From NCBI GenBank assembly GCA_024128875.1, contig JAMYFF010000002.1, positions 248,001 to 312,000 of the forward strand: a DNA stretch of 64,000 nucleotides. Reading direction: 5' to 3'. A program made the translations under genes and the position numbers. A model generated the notes under the pieces. It ran no database searches. It saw only the letters and a program-made list of their open reading frames with translations, and had not been told where the DNA came from. Below are positions 42,242 to 51,475 of the stretch, in pieces (within the stretch, counting starts at the first letter, position 1; every line of letters starts with the position of its first letter). Origin of the DNA: Salinilacustrithrix flava. GTDB lineage: Bacteria; Actinomycetota; Acidimicrobiia; Acidimicrobiales; Salinilacustritrichaceae.

Positions 42242-42955
42242 TCAGTCGCGGACGAGGAAGCGTCCGCAGTCCTCGCAGCGGACCGGTTCCTCGGGGCTCA
42301 GGTGCAGGATGCGGTCGTGCTCCACGGCGGACAGCTTCATGTGGCAGGCGCCGCATGATCCGTGCTCCAGCCGGGCCACGGCGACGCCGCCGAGCCGGCC
42401 CCGCACGGTCTCGTACTCCTGCAGCGCGCCCGGATCGATGTCGCCGACCACCTCGGCGCGCCGGTCCCGGACCTCGTTGCGCTCCCGGTCGATGTCGGCC
42501 TCGGCCTCGGCGATGCCGGCGGTGAGGGCGACGGCTCGCTGGTCGAGCTCGGCCTGGCGCTCGGCGAGCCCGGCCAGGCGGGCGTCGATGGGTTCCACCT
42601 GCTCCATCAGCTCCAGCTCCTGGTCCTCCAACCCGGAGATGCGGCGCTTGAGGGCGGCGATCTCGTCCTGGAGCGCCTGGAGCTCCTTGACGTCGGAGCT
42701 CCCGCTGTACAGCTGCCGATCGGCGCTGGCGATCTTGTCCTCGATCGAGGCGATCTCGTCCTCGATGCGCTTCTGCTCCTTGTCGAGGACGTGCTTGTCG
42801 CCCTCGACGGCGGCGACCTCGGCGCGGAGCGCGGCGAGCTGGTCCTCGACCTCGACCAGCTCGGCCCGGGCCGGCAGCTGGCGCTCCCGGTGGTCGAGCT
42901 GGGTCAGGCTGGTGTCGAGGGCCTGCACGTCGAGGAGCTGCTTCCAGGGGTTCAT
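42242..42955 (-). CDS. zinc-ribbon coiled-coil protein (CT398-like)
   Basis: The 237-residue protein is a long coiled coil (residues 1-180, heptad-like, rich in Glu and Leu) followed by a C4 zinc ribbon with CGACHMKLSA and RCEDCGRFLV. This fits the CT398-like family, conserved in Actinobacteria next to RNase H and phosphatase genes. A role in trafficking or RNA/peptidoglycan metabolism has been proposed but is not settled. Its ATG overlaps the PBP stop by 4 bp (ATGA). The coiled coil suggests it forms dimers. Confidence 0.88.
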   Translation of the reverse strand: MNPWKQLLDVQALDTSLTQLDHRERQLPARAELVEVEDQLAALRAEVAAVEGDKHVLDKEQKRIEDEIASIEDKIASADRQLYSGSSDVKELQALQDEIAALKRRISGLEDQELELMEQVEPIDARLAGLAERQAELDQRAVALTAGIAEAEADIDRERNEVRDRRAEVVGDIDPGALQEYETVRGRLGGVAVARLEHGSCGACHMKLSAVEHDRILHLSPEEPVRCEDCGRFLVRD

Positions 42956-45150
42956 GGTTCGACGAAGTCTTCCGTGCTCGGTGGCGGGGTGGGAGGGCCG
43001 CCGCCGTCGTCGCTCCCGCCACCGGTGTCCGCGGTGGTCGTCGGCGCGGGCGCGGCCGTGGTCGTCGGTGCCGGCGTACGTGACGGGGGCCGGGTGGGTG
43101 TGCGGCGTCGGCGCGTGGGCGGCGTCGTGGTGTAGCCGTCGAGGTCGATGTTGCGGTCCAGGCGCAGGGTGCCGGTGCCCCGCCGGGCGGGCGGGTCGGC
43201 GAAGGGCTCGGGCTCCATGTTGGCGAGCACGGCGTTGTAGAGCCGTCCGAAGATCTGGGCCGGGTAGGACCCGCCGGTGACGCTGCGGCCGCCGACCCGG
43301 TTCATGGGGACGTTGCCCTCCATCGCACCCATCCACACGGCGGTGGAGAGCTGGCGGCTGAAGCCCACGAACCAGCCGTTGGAGGAGTCCTGGGCCGTGC
43401 CGGTCTTGCCGGCGACGTCGTGGCCGCGGACCCGGGCCGCAGTACCGGTGCCGCTCTCGACGTTCTCCCGGAGGATGTCGGCGGCGATCTGCGCGGTCTC
43501 GATCGAGACCACCCGCTTGCCCGGGTCGCTGTGCTGGAAGATGACGTCGCCGTCCCGGTCGAGCACCCGCTCCACGAAGTACGGGGTGTGGTAGTGGCCA
43601 TCGTTGGCGATCGCGGCGTAGGCGGCGGCCATGCCGAGGGGCGTGACCTCCTGGGTGCCGAGGGGGGTCGAGAAGAAGGAGGGGTCCAGGGGCACGATCT
43701 CGTTGGCGGCGTTGCGGGTGACGATGCCCATCTCGCCGGCGAGCTCGGTGACGTTGTCGATGCCGGCGATCTGCCCGAGCCGCACGTAGCCGCAGTTGGA
43801 CGAGGCCGTGGTCATGGCCCGGATGGAGCCGACGAAGCCGCGGGAGTTGTTGAAGTTCTCGACCTCGTAGGGCTCGTCCTCGGTCGGCAGGTTGAACCGG
43901 CACGGCCCTCGCCCCGAGATCGTGTCCTGGGGGGCGTAGCCCTGCTCGAGCAGCTCGAGGAGCACGAAGGTCTTGAAGGACGACCCGGGCTGCCGGTAGC
44001 CCTGCGTGGCCAGGTTGAACTTGTACTGGTCGCCGAAGCCGGGCCCGCCGACGAGCGCCCGCACCGCACCGGTGCCGGGGTCCACCGTCGCCGAGGCCAC
44101 CGTGCCGACGGCGTCGAAGCCGGCCAGGTTCCGGCCGGCGATGAACAGGGCGGGTTCGCCCTCGAGCGCGAACGGGGCGAGCGTGTCGTTGCGGGCGACC
44201 TCGGACAGGTACTGCAGGCCGATGTCGAGGGTGGTGTGGATCTGCAGGCCGCCACGGAACACGGCGTCGAAGCGCTCGGTGGCCGTCTCGCCCAGGCGGG
44301 GGTCGGCGAGGAGCGCCTGCTTGACCTCCTCCACGAAGTAGTCGTCGGGCGGAGGCGTGTACTGGCTGGGCTCGGTCGGCAGCGGCACGGCGTTGTACCA
44401 GGCTGCGTCGTCCTCGGTGATGTGGCCCTCGTCGACCATCCGGCTGAGCGCGATCCGGCGGCGCTCGACGGCGACCTCGGGGTAGCGGAACGGGTTGTAG
44501 TCGATCGGGTCACGGATCATCCCCGCCAGCAGGGCGGCCTGGCCCGGGTCGAGCTCGGAGGCGGACACGTTGAAGTAGGTCTCCGCCGCGGTCTGGATGC
44601 CGTAGCTGTGGTTCCCGAGGTAGATCGTGTTCAGGTAGCGCTCGAGGATCTCCTCCTTGGACATCTGCTCCTCGAGCCGGACCGCCAGGAAGACCTCCCG
44701 GGTCTTGCGGTCGAAGGTCTGCTCCGAGGTCAGCACGCTCTGCTTGATGAGCTGCTGGGTGATGGTGGAGCCGCCCTGGGTGGTGCCGCCGGCATCGACG
44801 TTGGACAGCAGCGCACGCACGGTGGCCCGGACGTTCACACCCTTGTGGTCCCAGAAGCCGGAGTCCTCGACAGCGAGCACCGCGTCGATCACGTGGTCCG
44901 GGATCTCGTCGAGGGTGATCGGCGCCCGGTTCTCCTCCTCCTGGAAGGTGGCGATGAGGGTGCCGTCGACGGCGTAGACGTAGGAGCGCTGCGACAGGCC
45001 ACGCAGCTCCACGTCGCTGGCCTCGCCGTGGGCTGCCTCGGTGAGCCCGGTGAGCTGGGGGGCGACCGCCATCCCGACCGCCGTGACCACCACGGAGGCG
45101 AGCGCGAGCAGCAGGGCGATGCGCACGAGGGAGTTCAGGGCGCGGGTCAC
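42952..45150 (-). CDS. class A penicillin-binding protein, second copy
   Basis: The 732-residue protein has a short cytosolic start, one membrane helix (about 8-30), a glycosyltransferase domain with catalytic E95 in AVEDSGFWDH and GGSTITQQL (126-134), and a transpeptidase domain with SSFK (390-393, Ser390), SSN (450-452) and KTGT (582-585). The tail is a Thr/Pro-rich linker of about 60 residues, probably cell-wall spanning. It differs from the PBP at 7-9 kb in the insert between the domains and in the tail. The GTG at 45150 is preferred to the GTG at 45174, which sits before the promoter hexamer. Confidence 0.94.
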   Translation of the reverse strand: MTRALNSLVRIALLLALASVVVTAVGMAVAPQLTGLTEAAHGEASDVELRGLSQRSYVYAVDGTLIATFQEEENRAPITLDEIPDHVIDAVLAVEDSGFWDHKGVNVRATVRALLSNVDAGGTTQGGSTITQQLIKQSVLTSEQTFDRKTREVFLAVRLEEQMSKEEILERYLNTIYLGNHSYGIQTAAETYFNVSASELDPGQAALLAGMIRDPIDYNPFRYPEVAVERRRIALSRMVDEGHITEDDAAWYNAVPLPTEPSQYTPPPDDYFVEEVKQALLADPRLGETATERFDAVFRGGLQIHTTLDIGLQYLSEVARNDTLAPFALEGEPALFIAGRNLAGFDAVGTVASATVDPGTGAVRALVGGPGFGDQYKFNLATQGYRQPGSSFKTFVLLELLEQGYAPQDTISGRGPCRFNLPTEDEPYEVENFNNSRGFVGSIRAMTTASSNCGYVRLGQIAGIDNVTELAGEMGIVTRNAANEIVPLDPSFFSTPLGTQEVTPLGMAAAYAAIANDGHYHTPYFVERVLDRDGDVIFQHSDPGKRVVSIETAQIAADILRENVESGTGTAARVRGHDVAGKTGTAQDSSNGWFVGFSRQLSTAVWMGAMEGNVPMNRVGGRSVTGGSYPAQIFGRLYNAVLANMEPEPFADPPARRGTGTLRLDRNIDLDGYTTTPPTRRRRTPTRPPSRTPAPTTTAAPAPTTTADTGGGSDDGGGPPTPPPSTEDFVEP

Positions 45151-45159
45151 GACCGCTCG

Positions 45160-45165
45160 ATCGTA
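45160..45165 (-). promoter_or_regulatory. -10-like element upstream of the second PBP
   Basis: TACGAT on the minus strand, 9 nt before the GTG at 45150; the leader is therefore very short. It faces the -10 of the Gfo/Idh gene. Confidence 0.4.
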
Positions 45166-45213
45166 CCGGCGCACCTGTGGGACCGGCGATCACCGGCCGC
45201 GCCGGCTCCTCGG

Positions 45214-45219
45214 TAGGTT
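45214..45219 (+). promoter_or_regulatory. -10 element upstream of the Gfo/Idh gene
   Basis: TAGGTT lies 8 nt before an ATG at 45228 that opens a 6-codon frame, and 25 nt before the Gfo/Idh start. Confidence 0.4.
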
Positions 45220-45227
45220 CGGTCCCG

Positions 45228-45248
45228 ATGACCGGGACCGTGCGATGA
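45228..45248 (+). other. possible 6-codon upstream ORF overlapping the Gfo/Idh start
   Basis: The frame reads MTGTVR and stops in TGA that shares ATGA with the Gfo/Idh start codon at 45245. Its position right after a -10 suggests a leaderless translated leader that hands the ribosome on. Confidence 0.4.
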
Positions 45249-46282
45249 CCGACTGGGCCCTCGCCGGCGCCGGGTGGATCAGCGCGATCCACGGCCTCGC
45301 GATCCGTTCCCTGCCCGGGTCCAGGGTCGTCGCGGTCGCCTCGCGCACCGACGCGTCGGCCGCACGGCGGATCGCCGAGACCGGCGGCCGCGCCGTGCCC
45401 TACGAGGAGCTGCCCGCCGGCGCCGACATCGTGGTCGTCGCCACACCTCCGTCCCGGCACGCGACGGATGCGCTGCGGGCCATGGCGGGGGGTGCCGCGG
45501 TGCTCGTCGAGAAGCCGCTGTGCACCACGCTCGCCGACGCCGACCGGCTGGTCCGGGTCGTGGAGGCCGGCGGGCTGCTCACCTACGCCGAGAACCTCCT
45601 GTTCGCCGACGCCACCGCCGCCGCGCTCACCGAGGTCGCGGGTCTCGGCCCCCTCCGGCACCTGTCCGCCCGCGCGCTGCAGCCCCGACCGACCTGGGGG
45701 GACTTCACCCGCCGCCACTGGGGCGGCGGCGCGCTGTTCGACCTCGGGGTCCACCCGCTCGCCCTGGTCGTCCGGGCTGCGCGGGCGACACCGATCGCCG
45801 TGTCGGCCCGGTTCGACGCCAGCCCGGACGTCGAGGTCGAGGACCACGCCCACGTTTCCCTGCGCTTCGACTCCGGCCTCGTCGCCGAGGTCGAGGTGTC
45901 CTGGCGGAGCCCGACGGGCGTCTGGGACCTGCAGGCCGCCTCCGACGCCGGCGCCGTCCGCTTCGAGCTCCTCCCCGACGTTGCGCTCGAGCGCAACGGG
46001 GAACCGGTCGCACTGCCACCGCTCCCCCAGCGCGAGCCCGACGACCCGGCCCCACCGCAGCTGGATCGCTACGGCTACGTCGAGCAGCTTCGGGACACCG
46101 AGGCATCGGTCCGGGCGGGCCGGGCATCGTCGGTGAGCGACGTGCACCTCGGCCGCGACCTGCTGGAGATCGTGTGCGCCGCCTCCGAGTCAGCCCGGAC
46201 CGGCGAGGAGGTCGAGCTTCCGTGGACCGGCCCCCGGGATCGCACGCCGATCGACCTGTGGCGCCCGATGCCGGAGGGATGA
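45245..46282 (+). CDS. Gfo/Idh/MocA-family oxidoreductase
   Basis: The 345-residue protein has an N-terminal NAD(P)-binding fold (WALAGAGWISAIHGLAIRSL, then VVVVATPPSRHATDALRAMA) and the catalytic Lys in VLVEKPLCTT, followed by the GFO_IDH C-terminal sheet with GGGALFDLGVHPLALVVRAA. Such enzymes oxidise sugars, inositols or amino sugars. The substrate cannot be predicted. The ATG at 45245 has no Shine-Dalgarno sequence; it overlaps a 6-codon upstream frame. It is divergent from the second PBP and has no obvious pathway partner. Confidence 0.9.
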   Translation: MTDWALAGAGWISAIHGLAIRSLPGSRVVAVASRTDASAARRIAETGGRAVPYEELPAGADIVVVATPPSRHATDALRAMAGGAAVLVEKPLCTTLADADRLVRVVEAGGLLTYAENLLFADATAAALTEVAGLGPLRHLSARALQPRPTWGDFTRRHWGGGALFDLGVHPLALVVRAARATPIAVSARFDASPDVEVEDHAHVSLRFDSGLVAEVEVSWRSPTGVWDLQAASDAGAVRFELLPDVALERNGEPVALPPLPQREPDDPAPPQLDRYGYVEQLRDTEASVRAGRASSVSDVHLGRDLLEIVCAASESARTGEEVELPWTGPRDRTPIDLWRPMPEG

Positions 46283-46309
46283 CACCGCCCCCCGATCTGA
46301 CCATCTGGG

Positions 46310-46323
46310 GAACGGACCCGTTC
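46310..46323. promoter_or_regulatory. 14-bp palindrome before the GGDEF gene
   Basis: GAACGGACCCGTTC, a 6-bp inverted repeat with a 2-bp spacer, 30 bp upstream of the -10 at 46353. It may be an operator; as a terminator it would be weak. Confidence 0.35.
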
Positions 46324-46352
46324 AGCTCGTGCTCCGCGGTCGGTGCGTCACT

Positions 46353-46358
46353 TAGCGT
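46353..46358 (+). promoter_or_regulatory. -10 element of the GGDEF gene, leaderless layout
   Basis: TAGCGT ends 6 nt before the GTG at 46365. Confidence 0.55.
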
Positions 46359-46364
46359 GGCAAC

Positions 46365-47786
46365 GTGGACGAGGCGGACGGCACCGAGGACCACCTGCGC
46401 TGGCGGGTCACGCACGCGGCGCGGGCTGCCGTCGTCGCGCTCGGGGGCACCACCGCGGTGCTGCTCGACGAGGCGGGCGACGCCGTCGGCCTCTGGCTGC
46501 CGCTGGCGGCGTTCGTGGCGGTCACGGCCGCGATCGACCGGCGCCGCCCCGTGCTCGCGCTGTGGGCGCTGGACCTCGTCGTCGTGCTCGGCCTCCGGGC
46601 CATGGACGACCACCCCTACGGTACGGAACCGCTCCTCGCGCTGATCGCCGTGACCGTCGCCGCCGGCGCGCTCGGGCGGGCCCGCGGCGTGGTCGCCACG
46701 GTGGTCGCCGGCGCGCTGTCCTTCCTGCTGGGGATGCCCGAGCGATGGGACCGGCCGTGGACGGAGTTCCCGGCGTCGCTCGCCGTGCTCACGTCGTTGG
46801 CCGTCGCCGGCCACGTCGTCGGCGCCATCGAGCACCGCTCCCGCCAGGCCGGCCGGCAGGCCGAGGAGCGGAGCAACCAGCTCCAGGCCGTGCTGTCGGC
46901 GGTGCTCCACAGCGACCACCGCGGCATCGTCGTGGGTGACGGCGAGGGCCGGGTGGTCGAAGCCAACGCCGCCGCCCACCGGCTGCTCCAGCCGGCTTCG
47001 GGCGAGGTCGTCGACGACGGGAGCCGTGAGCTGCTGCCCGAACGGATGCTGGACGACGACGGCCACCGGGTCGACCCGGACGATCTGCCCGCGCAGGTCG
47101 CGCGCCGCACCGGAGCGGTCGTGCCCGAGCGGGTCCTCGGGCTCGACGGTGGAGACGAGCGCTGGCTCGCCGTGAGCGCCTTCCCCGTCGACACGCCCGA
47201 CGGTCGCTGGGTGGTGACCCAGCTCCGCGACGTCACCGCCGAGACGCGCACCGTCGTCGGCCTCCGGCGCCAGGCCGCCGTCGACCCCCTCACCGGCGTC
47301 GGCAACCGGCGCCTGCTCGAGTGGACCGTGGAGGACCTCGTCGATCCCGAGGAGCAGGTCGGTGTGGTCCTGCTCGACATCGACCGGTTCAAGGCGGTGA
47401 ACGACGTCCACGGACACGCCGTGGGCGATCAGGTCCTGCGCCAGATCGCCGAGCGCATCCACGCGGTGTGCCGCCCCGACGACGTGGCCATCCGCCTGGG
47501 CGGTGACGAGTTCGTGCTCGTGCTGCGCCGCCTCGAAGCGCTCGCCGACGCCGACGTCATCGTCGACCGGATCGCCGGCGCGCTGCGGGCCCCCTTCACC
47601 ACCGACGCTGGTCTGCTCGACGTCGGTTGCAGCCTCGGTTCCACCGCGGGATCGGCGCTCGAGGCCAAGCGGCTGGTGCGCGAAGCGGATCGGCTGATGT
47701 ACGTCACGAAGTCCGCCGGACAGCAGGATCCAGGCCTCGCGGAAGTCCTCCCAGCAGGGATGGATCGGGTGCGGGATCGGGCGTGA
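46365..47786 (+). CDS. membrane-bound diguanylate cyclase (GGDEF) with PAS-like domain
   Basis: The 473-residue protein has about five N-terminal membrane helices (residues 18-155), a coiled segment (HRSRQAGRQAEERSNQLQAV), a PAS-like region (LHSDHRGIVVGDGEGRVVEA) and a GGDEF domain with the intact active motif at 379-383 and the substrate-loop DIDRFKAVND. It should make c-di-GMP from GTP when active. No RxxD inhibitory site was confirmed upstream of the motif. Input is probably an envelope signal. The GTG at 46365 is set by the -10 at 46353. Confidence 0.9.
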   Translation: MDEADGTEDHLRWRVTHAARAAVVALGGTTAVLLDEAGDAVGLWLPLAAFVAVTAAIDRRRPVLALWALDLVVVLGLRAMDDHPYGTEPLLALIAVTVAAGALGRARGVVATVVAGALSFLLGMPERWDRPWTEFPASLAVLTSLAVAGHVVGAIEHRSRQAGRQAEERSNQLQAVLSAVLHSDHRGIVVGDGEGRVVEANAAAHRLLQPASGEVVDDGSRELLPERMLDDDGHRVDPDDLPAQVARRTGAVVPERVLGLDGGDERWLAVSAFPVDTPDGRWVVTQLRDVTAETRTVVGLRRQAAVDPLTGVGNRRLLEWTVEDLVDPEEQVGVVLLDIDRFKAVNDVHGHAVGDQVLRQIAERIHAVCRPDDVAIRLGGDEFVLVLRRLEALADADVIVDRIAGALRAPFTTDAGLLDVGCSLGSTAGSALEAKRLVREADRLMYVTKSAGQQDPGLAEVLPAGMDRVRDRA

Positions 47787-47794
47787 GCACGCCG

Positions 47795-47800
47795 TAGCGT
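47795..47800 (+). promoter_or_regulatory. -10 element of the ABC exporter operon, leaderless layout
   Basis: TAGCGT ends 6 nt before the GTG at 47807, in the 20-bp gap after the GGDEF gene. Confidence 0.55.
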
Positions 47801-47806
47801 GCTCTC

Positions 47807-49651
47807 GTGCCCACGGTGGAGGACGAGGCGGAGACCACCGCCATGCAACACGGAGCCACGCCGGGCGTCATGCGGCGCGGCGTCTCGCTGCTCGCGGAGA
47901 TCCTGCGCACCAACCCCTGGCCGGCCGCGGGCGCCATCGCCGGCGCCGTCGTGTTCGCCGCCGCGTCGGTCGCCGGCGCGGTCATCCTCGGTCGGGTCAC
48001 CGACGACCTGATCCTGCCGGCCGTCGAGGGTCGACCCGAGGTCGGGGCGGCGCTCGTCGGGGGCGGCGTGATCGTCGGCATGGCCGTGATCCGCTCCGCC
48101 GGCGTCGTCGCCCGCCGGTACTTCGGCATCATGACCGCCCGGCGGATGCAGATGCAGTGGTTCAACCGCCTCGGCGACCACTACGTCGAGCAGCCCCTCC
48201 CCTTCTTCTTCGGCCAGCCCACGGGCAAGCTGCTGGCGCACGCCGACAACGACGCCGAACGCTCCGCGTTCGCCATGCAGCCCCTGCCGATGTCGATCGG
48301 CGCCGTCGTGATGCTCGTGTTCGGCACGATCAACCTCGCCCTGCTCGACCCGTTGCTGCTCGCGATCGGGCTCGGCCTGTTCCCGTCGCTGATCGTGATG
48401 AACCGCCTCTACACGACGCGGGTCGTGGGCCCGTCGGCGCGCGCCCAGGCCCACGTCGGCGACGTGTCCTCGGTGGCCCACGAGAGCTTCGAGGGCGCGC
48501 TCGTGGTGAAGCTCCTCGGGCTCGAGGCCCGGGAGTCGACCCGGATGCGGGCGGCCGCCGGGGACCTCCGGCGCGAACGCCTCGTCATCGGCCGCCTGCG
48601 GGCGGCCTTCGAACCGGCCATCGAGGCGCTCCCCAACCTCGGCACGGTCGCCCTCCTCGCCGTGGGCGCCTGGCGGGTCTCCGAGGACGTCATCACCACC
48701 GGTGACCTGGTCCAGGCGATGGTGCTGTTCGCCATCCTCGCCTTCCCGATGCGGGTCATCGGGTTCCTGCTCGAGGAGCTCCCGCGCTCGGTCGTGAGCC
48801 GCGAGCGCATCGTCGACGTCCTCGACATCGACCACCGGGTCACCGGCGCCCCGCTGGTGCCGGGACCCGACGGACGCCGCCACCTCCCCGAGGGGCCGCT
48901 GCCGCTGTCCGTGCGGGACCTGTCGTTCGGCTACGGCGACGAGCAGGTCCTCGACGCCATCAGCTTCGACATCGAGCCGAGCGGCGTCGTCGCCATCGTC
49001 GGGGCCACCGGCAGCGGCAAGTCCACCCTGTGCAACCTCCTCGCCGGCCTCGCCCGGCCGAGCACGGGGGAGATCGCCCTCGGCGACGTCCCGCTCCGCC
49101 TGGCCGACCCGATGGACCTGCGCAGCGCGGTCGCGCTCGTGTTCCAGGAGACGTTCCTGTTCGCCGACACGATCCTCGAGAACCTCACCCTGGGCGAGGC
49201 CGTCGACGAGGATCGGCTGCAGTGGGCCATCGACATCGCCCAGGCCGGCTACGTGGACGACCTCGCCCACGGGCGCGACACGATCGTGGGCGAGCGGGGC
49301 GTCACGCTCTCGGGCGGGCAGCGCCAGCGGCTCGCCCTCGCACGCGCCCTGCTGCGGCACCCACGGCTGCTGCTCCTCGACGACGCCACGTCGGCCATCG
49401 ACCCGGTCATCGAGCAGCGCATCCTCGACGGGCTGCGCGAGGACCTCGACACCACGACGTTGGTCGTGGCCCACCGGGTGGCCACCATCCGCCTCGCCGA
49501 CCGCGTGCTGTTCCTCGACGGTGGGCGCCTCGTCGGTGACGGCACCCACGACGAGCTGCTCGCCCGCGATCCGCAGTACGCCGCCCTCGTGCGCGCGTAC
49601 GAGCAGGCCGGCGACGCCGTGGTCGACGACCTCCCGGGAGCCCAACCGTGA
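47807..49651 (+). CDS. ABC exporter subunit 1 (transmembrane + ATPase) with degenerate Walker B
   Basis: The 614-residue protein has six membrane helices and a nucleotide-binding domain with Walker A GATGSGKST (about 398), signature LSGGQ (501-505), Walker B LLLLDDATSAID and the H-loop His in VVAHRVATI. In Walker B the catalytic Glu is Asp (D526), so the site this subunit contributes hydrolyses ATP poorly. The signature is canonical. It partners the overlapping downstream gene. The GTG start is set by the -10 at 47795. Substrate is unknown; lipids and drugs are common for this layout. Confidence 0.93.
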   Translation: MPTVEDEAETTAMQHGATPGVMRRGVSLLAEILRTNPWPAAGAIAGAVVFAAASVAGAVILGRVTDDLILPAVEGRPEVGAALVGGGVIVGMAVIRSAGVVARRYFGIMTARRMQMQWFNRLGDHYVEQPLPFFFGQPTGKLLAHADNDAERSAFAMQPLPMSIGAVVMLVFGTINLALLDPLLLAIGLGLFPSLIVMNRLYTTRVVGPSARAQAHVGDVSSVAHESFEGALVVKLLGLEARESTRMRAAAGDLRRERLVIGRLRAAFEPAIEALPNLGTVALLAVGAWRVSEDVITTGDLVQAMVLFAILAFPMRVIGFLLEELPRSVVSRERIVDVLDIDHRVTGAPLVPGPDGRRHLPEGPLPLSVRDLSFGYGDEQVLDAISFDIEPSGVVAIVGATGSGKSTLCNLLAGLARPSTGEIALGDVPLRLADPMDLRSAVALVFQETFLFADTILENLTLGEAVDEDRLQWAIDIAQAGYVDDLAHGRDTIVGERGVTLSGGQRQRLALARALLRHPRLLLLDDATSAIDPVIEQRILDGLREDLDTTTLVVAHRVATIRLADRVLFLDGGRLVGDGTHDELLARDPQYAALVRAYEQAGDAVVDDLPGAQP

Positions 49652-51465
49652 GCGAGACCGACACCGACGGCGCCATCGCGGTCCTGCGCCGCGGCATCGC
49701 TGCCACCCCGGAGCTCAAGGTCGGCATCGCGTTCACCGTCGGCATGGCCATCTCGAGCGGCGCCGGTCGCCTCGCCGTGCCCGTCCTCATCCAGCAGATC
49801 CTCGACCGGGGCGTGCTGGGCGACGACGGGTTCCAGCCCGGCTTCGTCTACCCGGCCTGCATCGTGGCCCTGGTCGCCATCCTCGGCCTGTTCGCCCTCG
49901 CCCGGGCCACCTACCTCCGGCTCATCCGCACCGCCGAGGACGCGCTCTACGCACTGCGCGTGCGCACCTTCGACCACATCCACCGCCTCGCCATCGCCGA
50001 CCACACCGAGTCCCGCCGCGGCGAGCTCGTGGCCCGGGTCACCTCCGACGTGGAGACGCTGGCCCAGTTCACCCAGTGGGGCGCGATCGCCTGGATCGTC
50101 AACAGCTCGGTGATCTTCGGGACCCTGCTGGTCATGCTCGTGTACTCGTGGCAGCTGACCGTGCTCGTGCTGATCGCCTTCCTCCCGCTGCTGCCGCTGA
50201 TGCGTGCGCTCCAGCGCCGCCAGCTGGCGGCCTACGACGAGGTCCGCGACACCGTGGGCTCGACGATGTCCGAGGTGTCCGAGGCCGTCACCGGGTCGGC
50301 GGTGGTCCGGGCCTACGGGCTCGAGGACCGCACCCGCCGCCGGCTGCGCACCGCCATGGCCGGCCAGTACCGCGCCCACCTGCGAGCCGGCCTGTTCTTC
50401 GCCCTCCTCTTCCCGCTGGCCGACGTCTTCGGCTCGGTCGCCATGGCCGGCGTCGCCGTCGCCGGCTCCCTCGAGGGCGACGCGCTCGGCATCACCTCCG
50501 GCGAGCTGGTCGCGTTCCTCTTCCTCGTCAACCTCCTGCTCATGCCCGTGTCGGAGCTGTCCGAGGTGTTCGACCAGACCCAGACCGCCATCGCCGGCTG
50601 GCGCAAGATCCTCGGCGTGCTGGACATGCCGGTCGACGTCGACGACCCCGAGCCCGGCGCCGAGCTGCCCGACGGCCCCCTGGGCATCGAGATCCGCGGC
50701 GTCTCGTTCGCCTACCGGGAGGGCCCCCGGGTGCTCCACCACGTCGACGTCCAGATCCCGGCGGGCACCAACGTCGCCGTCGTCGGGGAGACGGGGTCCG
50801 GCAAGTCGACCCTCGCCAAGCTCCTGTGCCGCCTCGCCGACCCCGACGAGGGCGTGATCCGGATCGGCGGCGTGGACCTGACCACCGTCGGCGGTGCCGC
50901 CCGCCGGCGCCACATCCGGATGGTTCCCCAGGACGGCTTCCTCTTCGACGACACCCTGGCCGCCAACGTGCGAATGGGCGGCGACGGGCAGGTCCAGGCC
51001 GCCACCGACGACGACGTGATCGACGCCTTCGACTCGCTCGGCCTCGGGGCGTGGGTGCGGAGCCTGCCCGACGGCATCCACACCGAGGTCGGTGAGCGCG
51101 GCGGCAACCTCTCCGTCGGCGAGCGCCAGCTCGTCGCGCTGGCGCGAGCCCAGCTGGCCGAGCCGGGCCTGCTCGTCCTCGACGAGGCCACCAGCGCGAT
51201 CGACCCCGAGACCGAGCAGGCCCTCGCCGGCGCGCTCGCCCGCCTGGCGGACGGTCGCACGGTGGTCAGCATCGCCCACCGCCTCTCCACCGCCGAGCTC
51301 GCCGACCTCGTGCTGGTGTTCGACCAGGGCCGCCTCGTCGAACGGGGGCACCATCACGAGCTCCTGGCGCTCGGCGGCACCTACGCCGCCATGCACCGGT
51401 CCTGGATGGGTGCCACCCGGGACAGCTCCCATGCTGCGGACGGGGCCGGCCTGCCCCAGCCGTAG
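49648..51465 (+). CDS. ABC exporter subunit 2 (transmembrane + ATPase) with altered signature
   Basis: The 605-residue protein has the same layout as its upstream partner: six membrane helices, Walker [10 protein letters not shown], signature LSVGE (488-492) in place of LSGGQ, canonical Walker [13 protein letters not shown] with E513, and H-loop SIAHRLST. In the dimer its Glu pairs with the partner's canonical LSGGQ to form the one active site, while its LSVGE pairs with the partner's Asp site to form the degenerate one. The GTG overlaps the upstream stop by 4 bp (GTGA), so the heterodimer is made in equal amounts. Confidence 0.93.
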   Translation: MSETDTDGAIAVLRRGIAATPELKVGIAFTVGMAISSGAGRLAVPVLIQQILDRGVLGDDGFQPGFVYPACIVALVAILGLFALARATYLRLIRTAEDALYALRVRTFDHIHRLAIADHTESRRGELVARVTSDVETLAQFTQWGAIAWIVNSSVIFGTLLVMLVYSWQLTVLVLIAFLPLLPLMRALQRRQLAAYDEVRDTVGSTMSEVSEAVTGSAVVRAYGLEDRTRRRLRTAMAGQYRAHLRAGLFFALLFPLADVFGSVAMAGVAVAGSLEGDALGITSGELVAFLFLVNLLLMPVSELSEVFDQTQTAIAGWRKILGVLDMPVDVDDPEPGAELPDGPLGIEIRGVSFAYREGPRVLHHVDVQIPAGTNVAVVGETGSGKSTLAKLLCRLADPDEGVIRIGGVDLTTVGGAARRRHIRMVPQDGFLFDDTLAANVRMGGDGQVQAATDDDVIDAFDSLGLGAWVRSLPDGIHTEVGERGGNLSVGERQLVALARAQLAEPGLLVLDEATSAIDPETEQALAGALARLADGRTVVSIAHRLSTAELADLVLVFDQGRLVERGHHHELLALGGTYAAMHRSWMGATRDSSHAADGAGLPQP

Positions 51466-51468
51466 GCT
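51463..51468 (+). promoter_or_regulatory. -10 element of pgi, leaderless layout
   Basis: TAGGCT, whose first three bases are the stop codon of the ABC subunit, ends 7 nt before the ATG at 51476. Confidence 0.5.
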
Positions 51469-51475
51469 CCGGGCC

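Noticed and set aside
46310..46323. Palindrome GAACGGACCCGTTC as a terminator of the Gfo/Idh gene
   Set aside because: Only 6-bp arms with a 2-nt loop and no U tract; listed as a possible operator only.
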